Shown piece by piece: positions 9,416 to 20,650 of a stretch of 64,000 nucleotides of DNA; positions within the stretch are counted from its first letter, which is position 1, and each line of letters begins with the position of its first letter. Location of the stretch: contig CP085629.1 in the NCBI GenBank assembly GCA_024704175.1, positions 5,952,001 through 6,016,000 on the forward strand. Reading direction: 5' to 3'. Both the position numbers and the translations under genes were made by a program. This stretch comes from Paenibacillus sp. P25. GTDB taxonomy: Bacteria; Bacillota; Bacilli; Paenibacillales; NBRC-103111. Below the pieces are notes generated by a model. The model did no database searches and had not been told where the DNA came from. It worked only from the letters and a program-made list of their open reading frames with translations.

Positions 9416-10454
9416 TCAGTCCCGCGCAATTAAATATCTGGCATACTGCAAAGGACGCTTATAAACCTTATAGTAGCTATCGAACTCCTTGTACAAGGTT
9501 TTTTGCGGTTTGCCGTTCACCTCAATGATCCAAAGCCCTCCGTCCGGGTCCAGCACAAAATCGACGCTGAGCTCGCCCAGATGGCTCCGGGTTTGATTCT
9601 CAATGATCTCGGCGGCGCTTAAACTAATGTCATACAGCGATTGAATCAGAGTGTGTACCCGTTCGGCGGGATACAGGGAAGGCAGCAGACTTTTCGGATA
9701 AAACGACTTTTTCGCAGATGCCGGTATTGAAATAATGGGCATGGGCGATCCGGCTTACCGTATTGGTGACCGTCCAGAAGCCCTTTTTATTTTTCTGCAC
9801 GAGTACCCGGATGTCGAAGTTATGCCCGTTCACCTGCTGCGCTTCGATCCCTCTTTGGATGATATAGGGCTTCTCTCCAATCCGTTGATGCATGGCTTCC
9901 AGGAACGCGGAGACATTCGGGGCGATGAGCTCCGGCTTGAAATGATGGTGGCCGATATGAATCTCTCCGCTTTCCTTGAGCTCGACACGGTACACGCCTT
10001 TCCCCTGCCATCCTTTGCATGGCTTGAGATACAGAACGGGATAAGCCTCAAGCAGACCGGTGACACGCTCCTGATCGTAGGCTACAGTATCCGGCAGATA
10101 GCGCCTCAGCTCCGTCCCGCTTAGAACGCCGTAAATTTCAAGCTTATCGAATTGGGTTATATGGTTAAAGCATTTATCCTTGCCAAGCTCTCTCTTAAAC
10201 CCCCGCATCCATTTGCGGTCCGGCGTGTAGCATTTGTTATATACCACCTCGGGAAAAGGAAACCTTCTTTGCTTCCACGTATGCCCCGACCGGTGAAGTC
10301 CGGTAATGGTCTTGCTCTTCCAATCAACAGAAGAAGGGGTAAAACAATAAAGCCGGACGTTGCTCGTTTTAGAGCGGAGATAGCGCTGCAATATGCCTTT
10401 TCTCTGCCCCCGGTTAGCGACCATGATGCCGATATAGCCCTTGTTCTTTGCCAT
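9416..10454 (-). CDS. YheC/YheD-family spore coat-associated ATP-grasp protein (one frameshift)
   Basis: About 345 residues after repair. It resembles Bacillus YheC/YheD, ATP-grasp proteins associated with the endospore coat. Features: N-terminal GYIGIMVANRG; 'DKLEIYGVL' then the ATP-grasp lysine region YLKPCKGWQGKGVYRVE; C-terminal metal and catalytic region SVDFVLDPDGGLWIIEVNGKP. The frame breaks near 9695-9705; removing one base from a T4 or A4 run restores it. The ATG at 10454 follows AGGAGGATCGTG; the upstream in-frame extension is hydrophobic and has no ribosome site. It converges with the AraC gene. Confidence 0.85.
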
Positions 10455-10741
10455 CACGATCCTCCTGGCTCCAATGTAATAAAGCGAGTCGTAGACAATG
10501 TATGTCACGAAAAAGAAGATGTATAGACAAACATAAGGGTTTGTTCGATAAAATCCGCCGGCACCTACCGGCACCACCCCGCTTCGATGCCTAATTCCTT
10601 CAGCGACCGCCCAATCCTGTGAAAAATGGATTCCTGCCCTTCCACAACATTAGCCCGCTGAATAAGTTGATTTTGAAATCGGCTCTTGCACAGGCTTCGT
10701 CACAGGGTCGATCAAAAAAATAAATCAAGGAGTATGATCTC

Positions 10742-11263
10742 ATGGGCAGAATACCAGGGCCGCCGGGACCGCCCGGGCCCCAAGGACCACAAGGACCGCA
10801 GGGACCGGCGGGAGGAGTAGCTTCCTTCGCGTTCCTTTGCAGCACGCTGGCACAAACGATTGCCGCAGCTCCGACTCCGGGGGCGCAAGGCGGTGTCGTC
10901 ACTTTCAACGACGCGCTTGTTAACGGCCCGGCCATTACCTTCACCGCACCGTCGACGATCACCATCAATGAGTCCGGTTTTTATCTTATCAACTGGGAAG
11001 TGTTCCCTACACCGGGCAATAGCGCCTTCGGGCTGTTCTTCGACCCGGCCGGACCGACACCGGCTTCACTGGTGCTCTGCAGCAATTACGGCACCAATGC
11101 CGGGAACCAGCCTTACACGGGCCAAGTGGTGGCTTTCCTCAGCGCCGGCGGCGTCCTCACCCTGAACCGGATTGACAACATGGGTGCTCTCACCCTTCAG
11201 AACGCAATTGGAGGAGGAACGCCGGTCGTCAGCGCGTCCCTCTTCATTGAAAAGCTGGCGTAA
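10742..11263 (+). CDS. Collagen-like, BclA-type exosporium or spore-surface protein
   Basis: 173 residues. After MGRI come about six collagen G-X-Y triplets (PGPPGPPGPQGPQGPQGP), then a C-terminal domain of about 145 residues resembling the BclA C1q/TNF-like fold (NESGFYLINWEVF, PASLVLCSNYG, TGQVVAFLSAGGVLTL). BclA-type proteins coat the exosporium as trimers. The collagen stretch is very short and there is no N-terminal anchoring motif, so this is a minimal version. AAGGAG lies about ten bases before the ATG. A neighbouring YheC/D gene supports a sporulation role. Confidence 0.85.
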   Translation: MGRIPGPPGPPGPQGPQGPQGPAGGVASFAFLCSTLAQTIAAAPTPGAQGGVVTFNDALVNGPAITFTAPSTITINESGFYLINWEVFPTPGNSAFGLFFDPAGPTPASLVLCSNYGTNAGNQPYTGQVVAFLSAGGVLTLNRIDNMGALTLQNAIGGGTPVVSASLFIEKLA

Positions 11264-11313
11264 AGCCCGTATGGGGCCAGAACTCCGCAAAGATTGACCC
11301 GTTCATTCTTTAG

Positions 11314-11382
11314 AAAGGCCCCTTCTTTTCCTTCTCGGCTGAGAACCGCCGGCAAAGGAAGAGAAGGGGCCTTTTTCTTTTT
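11314..11382. terminator. Long bidirectional terminator
   Basis: AAAGGCCCCTTCTTTTCCTT (from 11314) pairs with AAGAGAAGGGGCCTTT (11359-11374). A run of T with one C follows. It lies between the convergent collagen-like gene and thiC. Confidence 0.8.
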
Positions 11383-11405
11383 ACTTTACATCCGCGGCTT
11401 CGCGG

Positions 11406-13171
<1,766 letters not shown>

Positions 13172-13253
13172 TCGTCATACGCCTCCTCCTGAAAATTGGA
13201 CTTCAGCTATCGCTGCACCTTGGTTCAGAGGATGATGCTCCTAACGCGGACGA

Positions 13254-13286
13254 CAAAAAGGACCGCCTGCCTGAAGCAAGCGGTCC
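13254..13286 (-). terminator. Riboswitch-controlled terminator upstream of thiC
   Basis: On the minus strand GGACCGC and GCGGTCC form a stem, followed at once by five T. It sits between the TPP aptamer and the thiC start. A competing hairpin (GCAGACC / GGTCTGC, about 13310-13350) lies between aptamer and terminator and may take part in the switch. Confidence 0.8.
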
Positions 13287-13357
13287 TGTAGTCGCTGCAC
13301 CCATACCGCAGACCACCGGGCATCGTGAAAGAAGCCGGTCTGCAGATACCGATGAAT

Positions 13358-13452
13358 CGTGTACGTTCCTCCGCTGGCATTATCCAGTTCAGGTCTAACG
13401 GTCGAAGGCATACGGCCTTCCTCTCAGCCCGGCGGATCCGAGCTCCCGTGTG
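13358..13452 (-). ncRNA. TPP (THI-box) riboswitch
   Basis: On the minus strand the conserved THI elements appear in order: CTGAGAGG (near 13420), then ACCTGAACTGGATAATGCCA (near 13394-13375) and GCGGAGGAACG. This is the thiamin pyrophosphate aptamer. Together with the downstream terminator it should stop transcription of thiC when TPP is plentiful. Confidence 0.93.
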
Positions 13453-13535
13453 AGCAATATGTAGTTAGTCCTTTATCAGAATAACCCGATACGGAGATAA
13501 TTTCAATACCGGGTTGATTATATTGACCCGGCCGA

Positions 13536-14009
13536 TTACATTCGGCTTTTCACCCCGTTCTTGTACAGGAGAAATGGAACCACCACAACGAAGATCAATG
13601 CGAGGGGCAGAAACAGGATGCCGCAGAGGCGCTGAGCGGTTCTGCCGTCAAGAGAAAGAAGGCCGCCGAACAATACCATCCCCTGTGCATGGGAGGTTAT
13701 AAGTTCTATGCCTATGGCCCCTAAAACCAGCCCAATCAGGCAAGAGGCGGCCGCCATAAGCACACCGACCCAACGGTCCGGGAGTTTGGACAAGAGCAGG
13801 GGAAGCAGGACGGTCGCCGCAAACCCCGCCGCAATAAAAGAAACGCCGTATAGGACGATTCCCCGGTCTGTCACAGGAATGAATATTCCCAGTTTGTGGA
13901 CGCCTACGTTTACACCCCGCGCTTGGATCAGCAGCGTTCGGACGCCTTCCAAAACAACATATAATCCGATCATTCGCACGATGAATGAAGCGGAAGCCTG
14001 CGACCGCAT
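13536..14009 (-). CDS. Four-TM membrane protein of unknown function
   Basis: 157 residues with hydrophobic segments at about 10-30, 48-75, 82-105 and 132-150. No catalytic motif is recognised. AGGAGGAACG stands before the ATG. Its stop is 45 bases from nothing but the riboswitch region, and it follows the PadR-linked operon on the same strand, with 45 bases between its start and the stop of the previous gene, so it is probably the last gene of that operon. Confidence 0.65.
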   Translation of the reverse strand: MRSQASASFIVRMIGLYVVLEGVRTLLIQARGVNVGVHKLGIFIPVTDRGIVLYGVSFIAAGFAATVLLPLLLSKLPDRWVGVLMAAASCLIGLVLGAIGIELITSHAQGMVLFGGLLSLDGRTAQRLCGILFLPLALIFVVVVPFLLYKNGVKSRM

Positions 14010-14054
14010 AACGACGTTCCTCCTGACGAAATAGAATAGATCCTCGAACCAGGG

Positions 14055-14891
14055 TTAATTGTTCTGCACGTTGATTTTGGATTGGGATTGGATCTGAATC
14101 AAATAGCGTATAAACAAAATAAAGCCGGTCACAACAAATAAACGGATGGCGAGGTTATCCAAATAGGAAAGGGTTAAAGACAGATTGTATCTGCGCAGTT
14201 CCTCCATTCCCGCCGCGCTGAAATAAATGTAATGGATCAGCCGTTTGATCATCGGCAGAGTGCAGTAACCGGCGGATAACAAGAGGGGAAGGCTGGAAAT
14301 CCAGCTATTGCGCGTCAGCAGAAAGATGCCGAAACCGAGTCCGAAGGTGGCGGTCATCAAATAAGCCAGAGAGGAAGCAGACAAATTCGAGTAAACCACG
14401 TAAACGATGGTGTAATGCAGCTGATCCGCCCATTCGGCGTGCAGCTTGTACATGATATAATTAAACCCGTAAGGAATAATGGCGATTAATAGGCCAAGCC
14501 GGTCCCGGCGCCTCCTGGTCTTCAGCAAAAAGCACGTTGCCGTGAGCAGCGTCAAAGGAAGAGAGGGAGAAACCGGCGACGCATGGTTGATCATAACGGC
14601 GGAAACAAAGCTGTACAGGAAGATAAGCAGCAAGCTGGCGGCTAAGGCAAGGATGGTCGTTATACGGAAGCCGTAGGTTTCTTTGGCCAAGTTGTTTCTA
14701 AGCATGCCGGGATCGCCGAAGCGGTTCATCGTGATCCGTTCGGCGTTGGAACGCTCGTGCCCCTGCGCTATCAAATCCTCTACCAGGCATTCCAAATGCG
14801 CGCTCATCTCTTCTTTCCATTCCGCCTTTTCCCTGTTGGTAAGGAAGGAATATTTAAGTATCCGGTTTAAGTACCGATCGATCGCTTTCAT
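14055..14891 (-). CDS. HAAS/permease-prefix-type membrane protein in a PadR operon
   Basis: About 278 residues. The N-terminal 75 residues are soluble and helical (LTNREKAEWKEEMSAHLECL, NAERITMNRFGDPGML). This is the 'anti-sigma-like' HAAS/DUF1700-type prefix that often accompanies PadR regulators. Roughly six or seven TM segments follow. The ATG at 14891 follows GGAGGATTCGGCG and lies inside the 3' end of the PadR gene (38-base overlap), so the two are translationally coupled. Such pairs usually sense or transport at the membrane under PadR control. The ligand is unknown. Confidence 0.75.
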   Translation of the reverse strand: MKAIDRYLNRILKYSFLTNREKAEWKEEMSAHLECLVEDLIAQGHERSNAERITMNRFGDPGMLRNNLAKETYGFRITTILALAASLLLIFLYSFVSAVMINHASPVSPSLPLTLLTATCFLLKTRRRRDRLGLLIAIIPYGFNYIMYKLHAEWADQLHYTIVYVVYSNLSASSLAYLMTATFGLGFGIFLLTRNSWISSLPLLLSAGYCTLPMIKRLIHYIYFSAAGMEELRRYNLSLTLSYLDNLAIRLFVVTGFILFIRYLIQIQSQSKINVQNN

Positions 14892-15216
14892 CGCCGAATC
14901 CTCCGAGAAATTGATTGATAATCCGCGCGTTGTTGAGCCAGGACTGTTTATTGTCCGCCAATTTGCCTTTCCCTTCAGGAGTGATCCGGTAATACCTGCG
15001 CCTTGGCCCCGTATCGCGATCATCCCAATACCCCTCAATCCAGCCGTTCGCCTCCATTCGCTTTAAGGCCGGGTAGAGCGTGCCCTCCCTAAGCTCAAAG
15101 TTGCCTGCGGTGGAATCGTTCACGATTTTTGTAATCTCATATCCATAGGCGTCTTTATCCATAAGCACGGATAAAATAATGGCGTCGATATAGCCCTTTA
15201 TCATCTCGTTGCGCAA
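14854..15216 (-). CDS. PadR-family transcriptional regulator
   Basis: 120 residues: the PadR winged helix DAIILSVLMDKDAYGYEITK, the recognition and wing part ELREGTLYPALKRMEANGWI and RRRYYRITPEGK, then the C-terminal dimerisation helix. It is first in a minus-strand operon with two membrane proteins. The symmetrical sequence at 15242-15265, directly upstream, is its likely operator. Confidence 0.88.
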   Translation of the reverse strand: MRNEMIKGYIDAIILSVLMDKDAYGYEITKIVNDSTAGNFELREGTLYPALKRMEANGWIEGYWDDRDTGPRRRYYRITPEGKGKLADNKQSWLNNARIINQFLGGFGDESDRSVLKPDT

Positions 15217-15241
15217 GCGATCGATTCCTCCTTTTGACCAT

Positions 15242-15265
15242 ACTATGTATTTCTATGTATATAGT
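15242..15265. promoter_or_regulatory. Candidate PadR operator
   Basis: The outer arms ACTAT and ATAGT enclose two direct copies of CTATGTAT in 24 bases. It lies 26-49 bases before the PadR start. Confidence 0.5.
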
Positions 15266-15499
15266 TTACAACAGCATTGTGGAAATAGATATAAGTCCCC
15301 GTTCCTAACTTTTCCATGGTTTTGAAGACAATAGGGCGAATTCAAAGTTCATTTTCGGTTCGAAAAAGGGGTAAGAAGAGGAAGGGATATCCGCCGGGAT
15401 CCAGAATATATCATGGGAAGGGGCGTCCGAAGCAACACTTGCCAAACCATTCAACCCGGAGTGTCCGGCCCCGCACTTCAGAAGGAGGTCTCATCATCT

Positions 15500-16804
15500 A
15501 TGAATCCATCTCATGAGCGCCTCAAGGCGCGCACCATTACAGCCAATATCTTTAAAGGCTCGGTCGGCAACCTGATCGAATGGTACGACTGGTACGTTTA
15601 CACGGCCTTCGCGGTGTATTTCTCCGCCGAGTTCTTCCCCAAGGGGGACCCGACGAGCCAGTTGCTGAATACGGCGGCCGTCTTCGCCGTCGGTTTCCTG
15701 ATGCGGCCGATCGGCGACCTGCTGCTGGGCCGGTATGCCGACCGCCACGGCCGGCGCGCCGCCTTGACGCTGTCCATCACCGTGATGGCCGCCGGTTCCC
15801 TGATTATCGCCTGTACTCCCGGCTACAGCAGTATCGGGCTTATGGCGCCCCTGATTCTGGTGCTCGCCAGACTACTGCAAGGGCTTTCGCTCGGCGGAGA
15901 ATACGGAACCTCGGCCACCTACCTGTCCGAGATGGCCAGCGGCGGCCGCCGCGGATATTACTCCAGCTTCCAATATGTTACGCTCGTCGCCGGACAATTG
16001 GTTGCGCTCGGAGTCCAAATCATCCTCCAGCGGCTCCTCAGCGAGCCCGAGATGAAATCCTGGGGCTGGCGCATTCCGTTCGTGATCGGGGCGCTCGGCG
16101 CGCTGGCCGTGCTGTGGCTGCGCAGAACGATGGATGAATCCGAACAGTTCTCGAAAATGGGCTCCGAAAGCCGCAAAAGCGCCGGAACCATCCGCGCGCT
16201 GATGAAGCACCCCAAGGCGGTGCTGACGGTGGTTGGACTGACGCTCGGCGGAACCGTCGCCTTCTATACGTATACGACCTATCTTCAGAAGTTCATGGTC
16301 AATACAGTGGGCATCCCGAAGGAGGTCGTCAGTTGGATCAACTTCGTCGCCCTGCTCGTCTTCGTCGTGCTGCGGCCGCTGGCCGGCATGCTGTCCGACA
16401 AGATCGGAAGACGCCCGTCGCTCCTGGCCTTCGGCATTCTGGGTACGCTCCTGACCGTGCCGCTGTTCCTTGTTCTCGAGTCGACCAAAAATCCGATCGG
16501 CGCCTTCCTTCTCATGATGGCGGGGCTGATCATTGTAACCGGTTACACCTCGATCAATGCCATTGTGAAAGCCGAGCTCTTCCCGACGGAAATCCGGGCG
16601 CTGGGTGTCGGCTTCCCTTACGGGGTCACCGTCGCCGTGTTCGGGGGAACGGCGGAGTTCATTGCGCTGTGGTTCAAGAGCATCGGGTCCGAGTCCCTCT
16701 TCTACTACTACGTAGCGGCCTGCATCGCAGTAAGCCTCATCGTCTACTGGCGCATGGGCGAATCGTCCAAGGTATCCCGCATCGAGGCCGAGCTTAAGAA
16801 ATAA
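15500..16804 (+). CDS. MHS-family MFS symporter (carboxylate or betaine type)
   Basis: 434 residues, about 12 TM segments, intact. Signatures of the metabolite:H+ symporter group (KgtP, ShiA, ProP, CitA): VGNLIEWYDWYVY near residue 20; the loop 2-3 motif GRYADRHGRRAAL; LLQGLSLGGEYGTSATYL. Likely proton-coupled uptake of a di- or tricarboxylate. The neighbouring TctC-type binding protein and the CitS/CitT-like sensor system favour this. AAGGAGG lies about ten bases before the ATG at 15500; the longer frame from 15413 has no ribosome site. Confidence 0.87.
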   Translation: MNPSHERLKARTITANIFKGSVGNLIEWYDWYVYTAFAVYFSAEFFPKGDPTSQLLNTAAVFAVGFLMRPIGDLLLGRYADRHGRRAALTLSITVMAAGSLIIACTPGYSSIGLMAPLILVLARLLQGLSLGGEYGTSATYLSEMASGGRRGYYSSFQYVTLVAGQLVALGVQIILQRLLSEPEMKSWGWRIPFVIGALGALAVLWLRRTMDESEQFSKMGSESRKSAGTIRALMKHPKAVLTVVGLTLGGTVAFYTYTTYLQKFMVNTVGIPKEVVSWINFVALLVFVVLRPLAGMLSDKIGRRPSLLAFGILGTLLTVPLFLVLESTKNPIGAFLLMMAGLIIVTGYTSINAIVKAELFPTEIRALGVGFPYGVTVAVFGGTAEFIALWFKSIGSESLFYYYVAACIAVSLIVYWRMGESSKVSRIEAELKK

Positions 16805-16839
16805 TGAATCTTTCCACCAGCCGTCGTTTGCGGCGGCGT

Positions 16840-16871
16840 CCGTATGAGACCAAGCTCTCATACGGATTTTT
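16840..16871 (+). terminator. Terminator after the MHS symporter
   Basis: CCGTATGAGA pairs with TCTCATACGG around a five-base tip, followed by ATTTTTC. Confidence 0.85.
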
Positions 16872-16902
16872 CACTTAAACTTGGGTTTATTTGCCAATTA
16901 AA

Positions 16903-16955
16903 AAAATATGCGAGTTAAAGAAAACAATAATAAAAATTGAAAATATGCGCGCTAA
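16903..16955. promoter_or_regulatory. Direct repeat upstream of the tctC-like gene
   Basis: AAAATATGCGAGTTAA (16903-16918) and AAAATATGCGCGCTAA (16940-16955) differ at two positions and lie 37 bases apart, 68-120 bases before the lipoprotein start. This is a candidate site for the CitT-like response regulator encoded nearby. Confidence 0.5.
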
Positions 16956-17022
16956 CTATGGCCTGAAAGAAGGATGTGTTAACTTTGAAAATGTAAGCGA
17001 TAACATAACGGAGGGATTCTTC

Positions 17023-18068
17023 ATGCGACTTCATCGCAGAGCATGGACTAAGGTGACGCTAATCAGTCTGATCGCTATAGGGCTTGCCGCATGCAGCGCC
17101 AAACCGCAGGGGGCCGCGGACTCGCAAGGGGCCGGGCAGCAGGGGGCTCTTCCAAGTATCCGGAGAAGTCCCTCACCATTATGGCTCCATCCGGGGCGGG
17201 CGGCGGGCTTGACTTGACATCAAGAGCATTAACCAAGGCGCTGGCGGCGGCCAAGCTCGTGATGCAGCCCATTTCGGTTGAGAATAAGCCGGGAGGCGGC
17301 CAGGCGGTCGGATTGGCGGAATTTGTTACACAGGATAAGAAAAATTCTTACAAGCTGTTTTTACCGTCTTCTCCTCTAATCATTAACCATTTGAAGAAAG
17401 AGGGCAACAGCCCCTACTCCTTCCGGGATTTAACCCCGCTCGCGCAGCTTACTACGGACTACGGGGCGATTGTCGTCAAAGCGGATTCCAAGTACAATGA
17501 TTTGAAATCCTTGATGGCCGATTTGAAGGCCAACCCGAAAAGTCTTACACTGGCCGGCGGCTCCGCTCCAGGCTCGCAGGATCACCTGATCGCGATGCTT
17601 CCCGCCGTTAAATCCGGCGTGGATGCCAAGGCGGTCAAATTCGTTTCCTTTGACGGCGGAGGGGAAGCAATGACCTCGCCGCTGGGCGGCAACGCGGATG
17701 TCCTGTCCACCGATATCTCCGGCGTCACGGAATATTTGAAGGCAGGCAAGGTCAAGGTGCTCGGCATTTCGGCGCCGGGCCGGCTTGCCGGCCCGTTCAA
17801 GGATCTCCCGACCTATAAGGAGCAGGGGATCGATGCGGAGTTTACGATTTGGCGCGGGCTTTTTGGAAGCAAGGAGATGTCCCCGGACGCTGTGAAGTTC
17901 TGGGACGAGAAGCTAAAGGCATTATCCGGCTCGCCGGAATGGAAGAAGGAACTGGAAAGCAACGGCTGGGAAAACGGCTATAAAAACGCCGAGGACTTCC
18001 GGAAGTTCCTCGAAGAGCAGGAAAAGCTCATTAAGGAAGTCTTGAATGCTTTGGGTATGGCGAAGTAA
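17023..18068 (+). CDS. Tripartite tricarboxylate transporter substrate-binding lipoprotein, TctC/YflP-like (one frameshift)
   Basis: About 348 residues after repair. The signal peptide ends in the lipobox LAAC (residues around 20-23), so the protein is membrane-anchored. The mature part has the Bug/TctC fold signatures YPEKSLTIMAPSGAGGGLDL and ENKPGGGQAVGL. The frame breaks near 17150; one added G in a G-run gives QQGGSSKYPEKS. CGGAGGG precedes the ATG at 17023. No TctA/TctB membrane subunits are nearby. In B. subtilis the homologous yflP sits next to citM and citST, where it may help sense citrate. The adjacent two-component genes here repeat that layout. Confidence 0.88.
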
Positions 18069-18085
18069 CAAGCTGTAAAGCAACG

Positions 18086-18111
18086 AGCGGGAGACCACCT
18101 CCCGCTTTTTT
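18086..18111. terminator. Bidirectional terminator
   Basis: AGCGGGAG pairs with CTCCCGCT around ACCAC, followed by six T. It lies between the convergent tctC-like and response regulator genes. Confidence 0.85.
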
Positions 18112-18830
18112 CATTTTTTCTGAAGCCACCGATATTTACGCTCCGGCCTCCCTACCGTTCCATAGAGGATGTCCACCTCTACTTCGCCGGCGGCTACCAT
18201 ATATTCCAGATATCTTCTCACCGTGGAATGGCTCATGCCTGCAATAGCCGACAGTTCATCCGTGCTGACCGACTCCTGCGCCGCCTTCATTCGATCCCGG
18301 AGCAGTCTTAAGGTCAGCTTGTCGATGCCTTTGGGCAGGATCGGACCGTCCGCATAGGATTTCCCTCCGGGTCCGGCTCCGTCGGCCGGACGGAAAAATT
18401 GATCCACCTCATGCTGGTCAACAATTTGACGCTCGTGCAGCTGTTTGCGAAGCGCCTTGTACCGCTCCAGCGTACCGGTGAACTTATCGATCAGGATCGG
18501 CTTCATAATGTAGCTGAACGCCCCGCCTCGAATCGCTTCGCTTACGGTCTCCGTATCGTTGGCCGCCGTTATGAGGATGACATCGATGGTTCGGTGGAAC
18601 TGCCGGATGCTCCAAAGCAGTTCGATCCCCCTTATATCGGGAAGGAATACGTCAAGCAGCATGAGGTCGGGCGTGAATACCTGAAGAAGCTCCTCAGCCT
18701 GGGCCCCGCCGCTTGCTGTAGCGACAATTCGAAAGCCCTCCAATTTATGGGTAAATTGCTCGTATATTTTGGCTGCGATGGCGTCGTCTTCGACGATCAT
18801 GACTTGAATGGCGTTATCGGACAACTTCAT
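18111..18830 (-). CDS. Response regulator of the CitB/DcuR/CitT class
   Basis: 239 residues. The receiver domain has the acidic pair EDD near residue 15, the phospho-acceptor Asp in PDLMLLDVFLPD, Thr/Ala at TAAND and Lys in SYIMKP. The C-terminal DNA-binding part reads STDELSAIAGMSHSTVRRYLEYM, the HTH found in CitT/DctR. It begins 23 bases after the kinase stop, after AGGTGGG. Likely activates carboxylate uptake genes such as the adjacent tctC-like and MHS genes. Confidence 0.88.
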   Translation of the reverse strand: MKLSDNAIQVMIVEDDAIAAKIYEQFTHKLEGFRIVATASGGAQAEELLQVFTPDLMLLDVFLPDIRGIELLWSIRQFHRTIDVILITAANDTETVSEAIRGGAFSYIMKPILIDKFTGTLERYKALRKQLHERQIVDQHEVDQFFRPADGAGPGGKSYADGPILPKGIDKLTLRLLRDRMKAAQESVSTDELSAIAGMSHSTVRRYLEYMVAAGEVEVDILYGTVGRPERKYRWLQKK

Positions 18831-18853
18831 CCCACCTGACGTAGTGTATTGGG

Positions 18854-20454
18854 TTAATAGGATACCTTCGGCACGACGACGGTCAATCTTGCTCCGCCAA
18901 GCGGACTTTGATCGATGAACAGCTGACCGTTTAAGGCTTCCAAGGCATGCCTGACAATCGTAAGGCCGATTCCATGATTGTCGCCCGGCTTCGTGGTGTA
19001 CCCCTCGATAAAAATCAATCGTTCCTGCTCCTTCGTTATGCCTGGCCCGTTATCCTCAATATCGAATACCATATCTCTGCCCAGATCGGTAAAAGATACC
19101 TTCACTCGGGCTTCAAGCCCCTGCCTGCCGCGGGCCGCTTCCATGCCGTTGTCCACGATGTTGCCGAGAATGGTAACGAGCAGCTTCGTATCCGATTCCG
19201 GGGAGCATAGGTCAGATGGCTGTCCGGATCGATCTCCAGATTCACCTTCAATTCCTTGGAGCGGCTGATTTTTCCCAGCAAGCAAGCGGCGATCAGCGTA
19301 TCCTTCACCGAAGTCATCAGGAAAGCGATCATATCCTGGCGTTCCCGGACCTCATCGGAAATAATTTCAAGCGCCTTATCGTAATCCTTCAAGCTCAGAA
19401 GGCCATAAATGGTGTTTAACTTATTCAGGTACTCGTGATTCTGCGCACGCATATTTTCCGAGAACACCTTTATTTTGGAAAATTCGTCCGTCAGCTGCTC
19501 GATCTCCGATTCGGGCAAAAAGGTGAACACCGCCCCCTTGACCACGTTATCCTGCAGAATGGGCTCTACATGGATGGCGAATACCTGCGGATGCAGGAAC
19601 ATTCTCCGGTTACTGCGCCCTTGCCCGGTGAGGGCCGCCGTTCTCATCATTTCCCGGAGTTGGGGGTGGCGCAGCTTCCTTCCGGTCTCCAATGAATGAT
19701 CGCGCAGCAACTCTCGGGCTCTCCGGTTCATGGTGACGATCCGCTCTTTCATATCTACGGCTACAATCGCATCGCGGATCGATTCGAGCGTGGCCTCCCT
19801 TTCCTTGTACAGAAAAGAGATTTCCTGCGGCTCCAGGCCCAGGATCAGCTTCTTCACCCTGCGGGCGATCAGGTAGGCGAAGATAAGACCGACGGAAAGA
19901 ATTATAAAAGCGAGCTTCCGTATCTCGGCTTTGTATTCGTTTATTCGATCGTCGACTTCGTCCAGCAGAAACCCGACGGAGGATACCCCGATCACGGTTC
20001 CTTCCCGGTTTCGGATAGGGACTTTGGCTTTGATGGCCGGTCCGGAGACGCCGACGCCCTCATAAATAACGGACATTTCATTCTGAAAGACCGGTTCGTT
20101 GGAGGTACCCATCAATTGGCCGATTTGCTGAGGGTCGTAATGGGAGTAACGGATCCCGTCCTTATTGCCGATAACTACGTAGCTGGCACCCGACTCGGTG
20201 CGTATTTGCTCGGCGAGCGGCTGGATGACGGCCGGGGGATTCGGAAGCTCAAAAGCGCGGGTGATCCGCTCGTTCATGGCGGCTAATTTAGCAACGGTCA
20301 TCGCTTGCTGCCCGATGTACTTCTTCAAGATGTCATCGAGCATGATGGAAAACATGGCGCCGGATAGGGCCATACTGGCGAATACGACGGCTGAGATCAG
20401 GATGACCATTTGGGTTAACAGCCGCATGCGAAAAACGGGAAAAAGATTCGCCAT
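18854..20454 (-). CDS. Sensor histidine kinase of the CitA/DcuS/CitS class (one frameshift)
   Basis: About 533 residues after repair. TM1 at about 10-38, a periplasmic-type PAS/Cache sensor domain (about 40-175, with SGASYVVIGNKDGIRYSH), TM2 at about 180-200, a cytoplasmic PAS domain (SIRDAIVAVDMKERIVTMN), the phospho-acceptor His in AQNHEYLNKLNTI, and the ATPase core NIVDNGMEA, DNGPGI, GIGL. The break near 19210 is cured by one C in a C-run (APPESDTKLL). These kinases sense extracellular di- or tricarboxylates. AAAGGTGATTC precedes the ATG, and a candidate cre site lies just upstream. Confidence 0.9.
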
Positions 20455-20478
20455 GAAGAATCACCTTTGTATCCATGA

Positions 20479-20494
20479 TTGAAAACGCTTTATT
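20479..20494. promoter_or_regulatory. Candidate CcpA cre site upstream of the carboxylate sensor
   Basis: TTGAAAACGCTTTATT is close to the cre consensus TGWNANCGNTNWCA (mismatch at the last two positions). It is 25 bases before the kinase start, so carbon catabolite repression of carboxylate uptake is plausible. Confidence 0.45.
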
Positions 20495-20573
20495 TCTATT
20501 ATCCATACACGGAGAAAGGCATGTACAACTATTTTCACCGGCGAGTGTACATTGGCCAGCGTCCATCTCACAA

Positions 20574-20606
20574 CAAAACAGGTCGCCATCCACGGCGACC
20601 TGTTGC
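20574..20606 (-). terminator. Terminator of the ArsR gene
   Basis: The perfect 11-base arms AACAGGTCGCC (20577-20587) and GGCGACCTGTT (20594-20604), with TTTTG following on the minus strand. Confidence 0.8.
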
Positions 20607-20650
20607 TTATCCTATTGCAGCTCCTTCCGTCCCCGGAATGCAGGGCCGGT

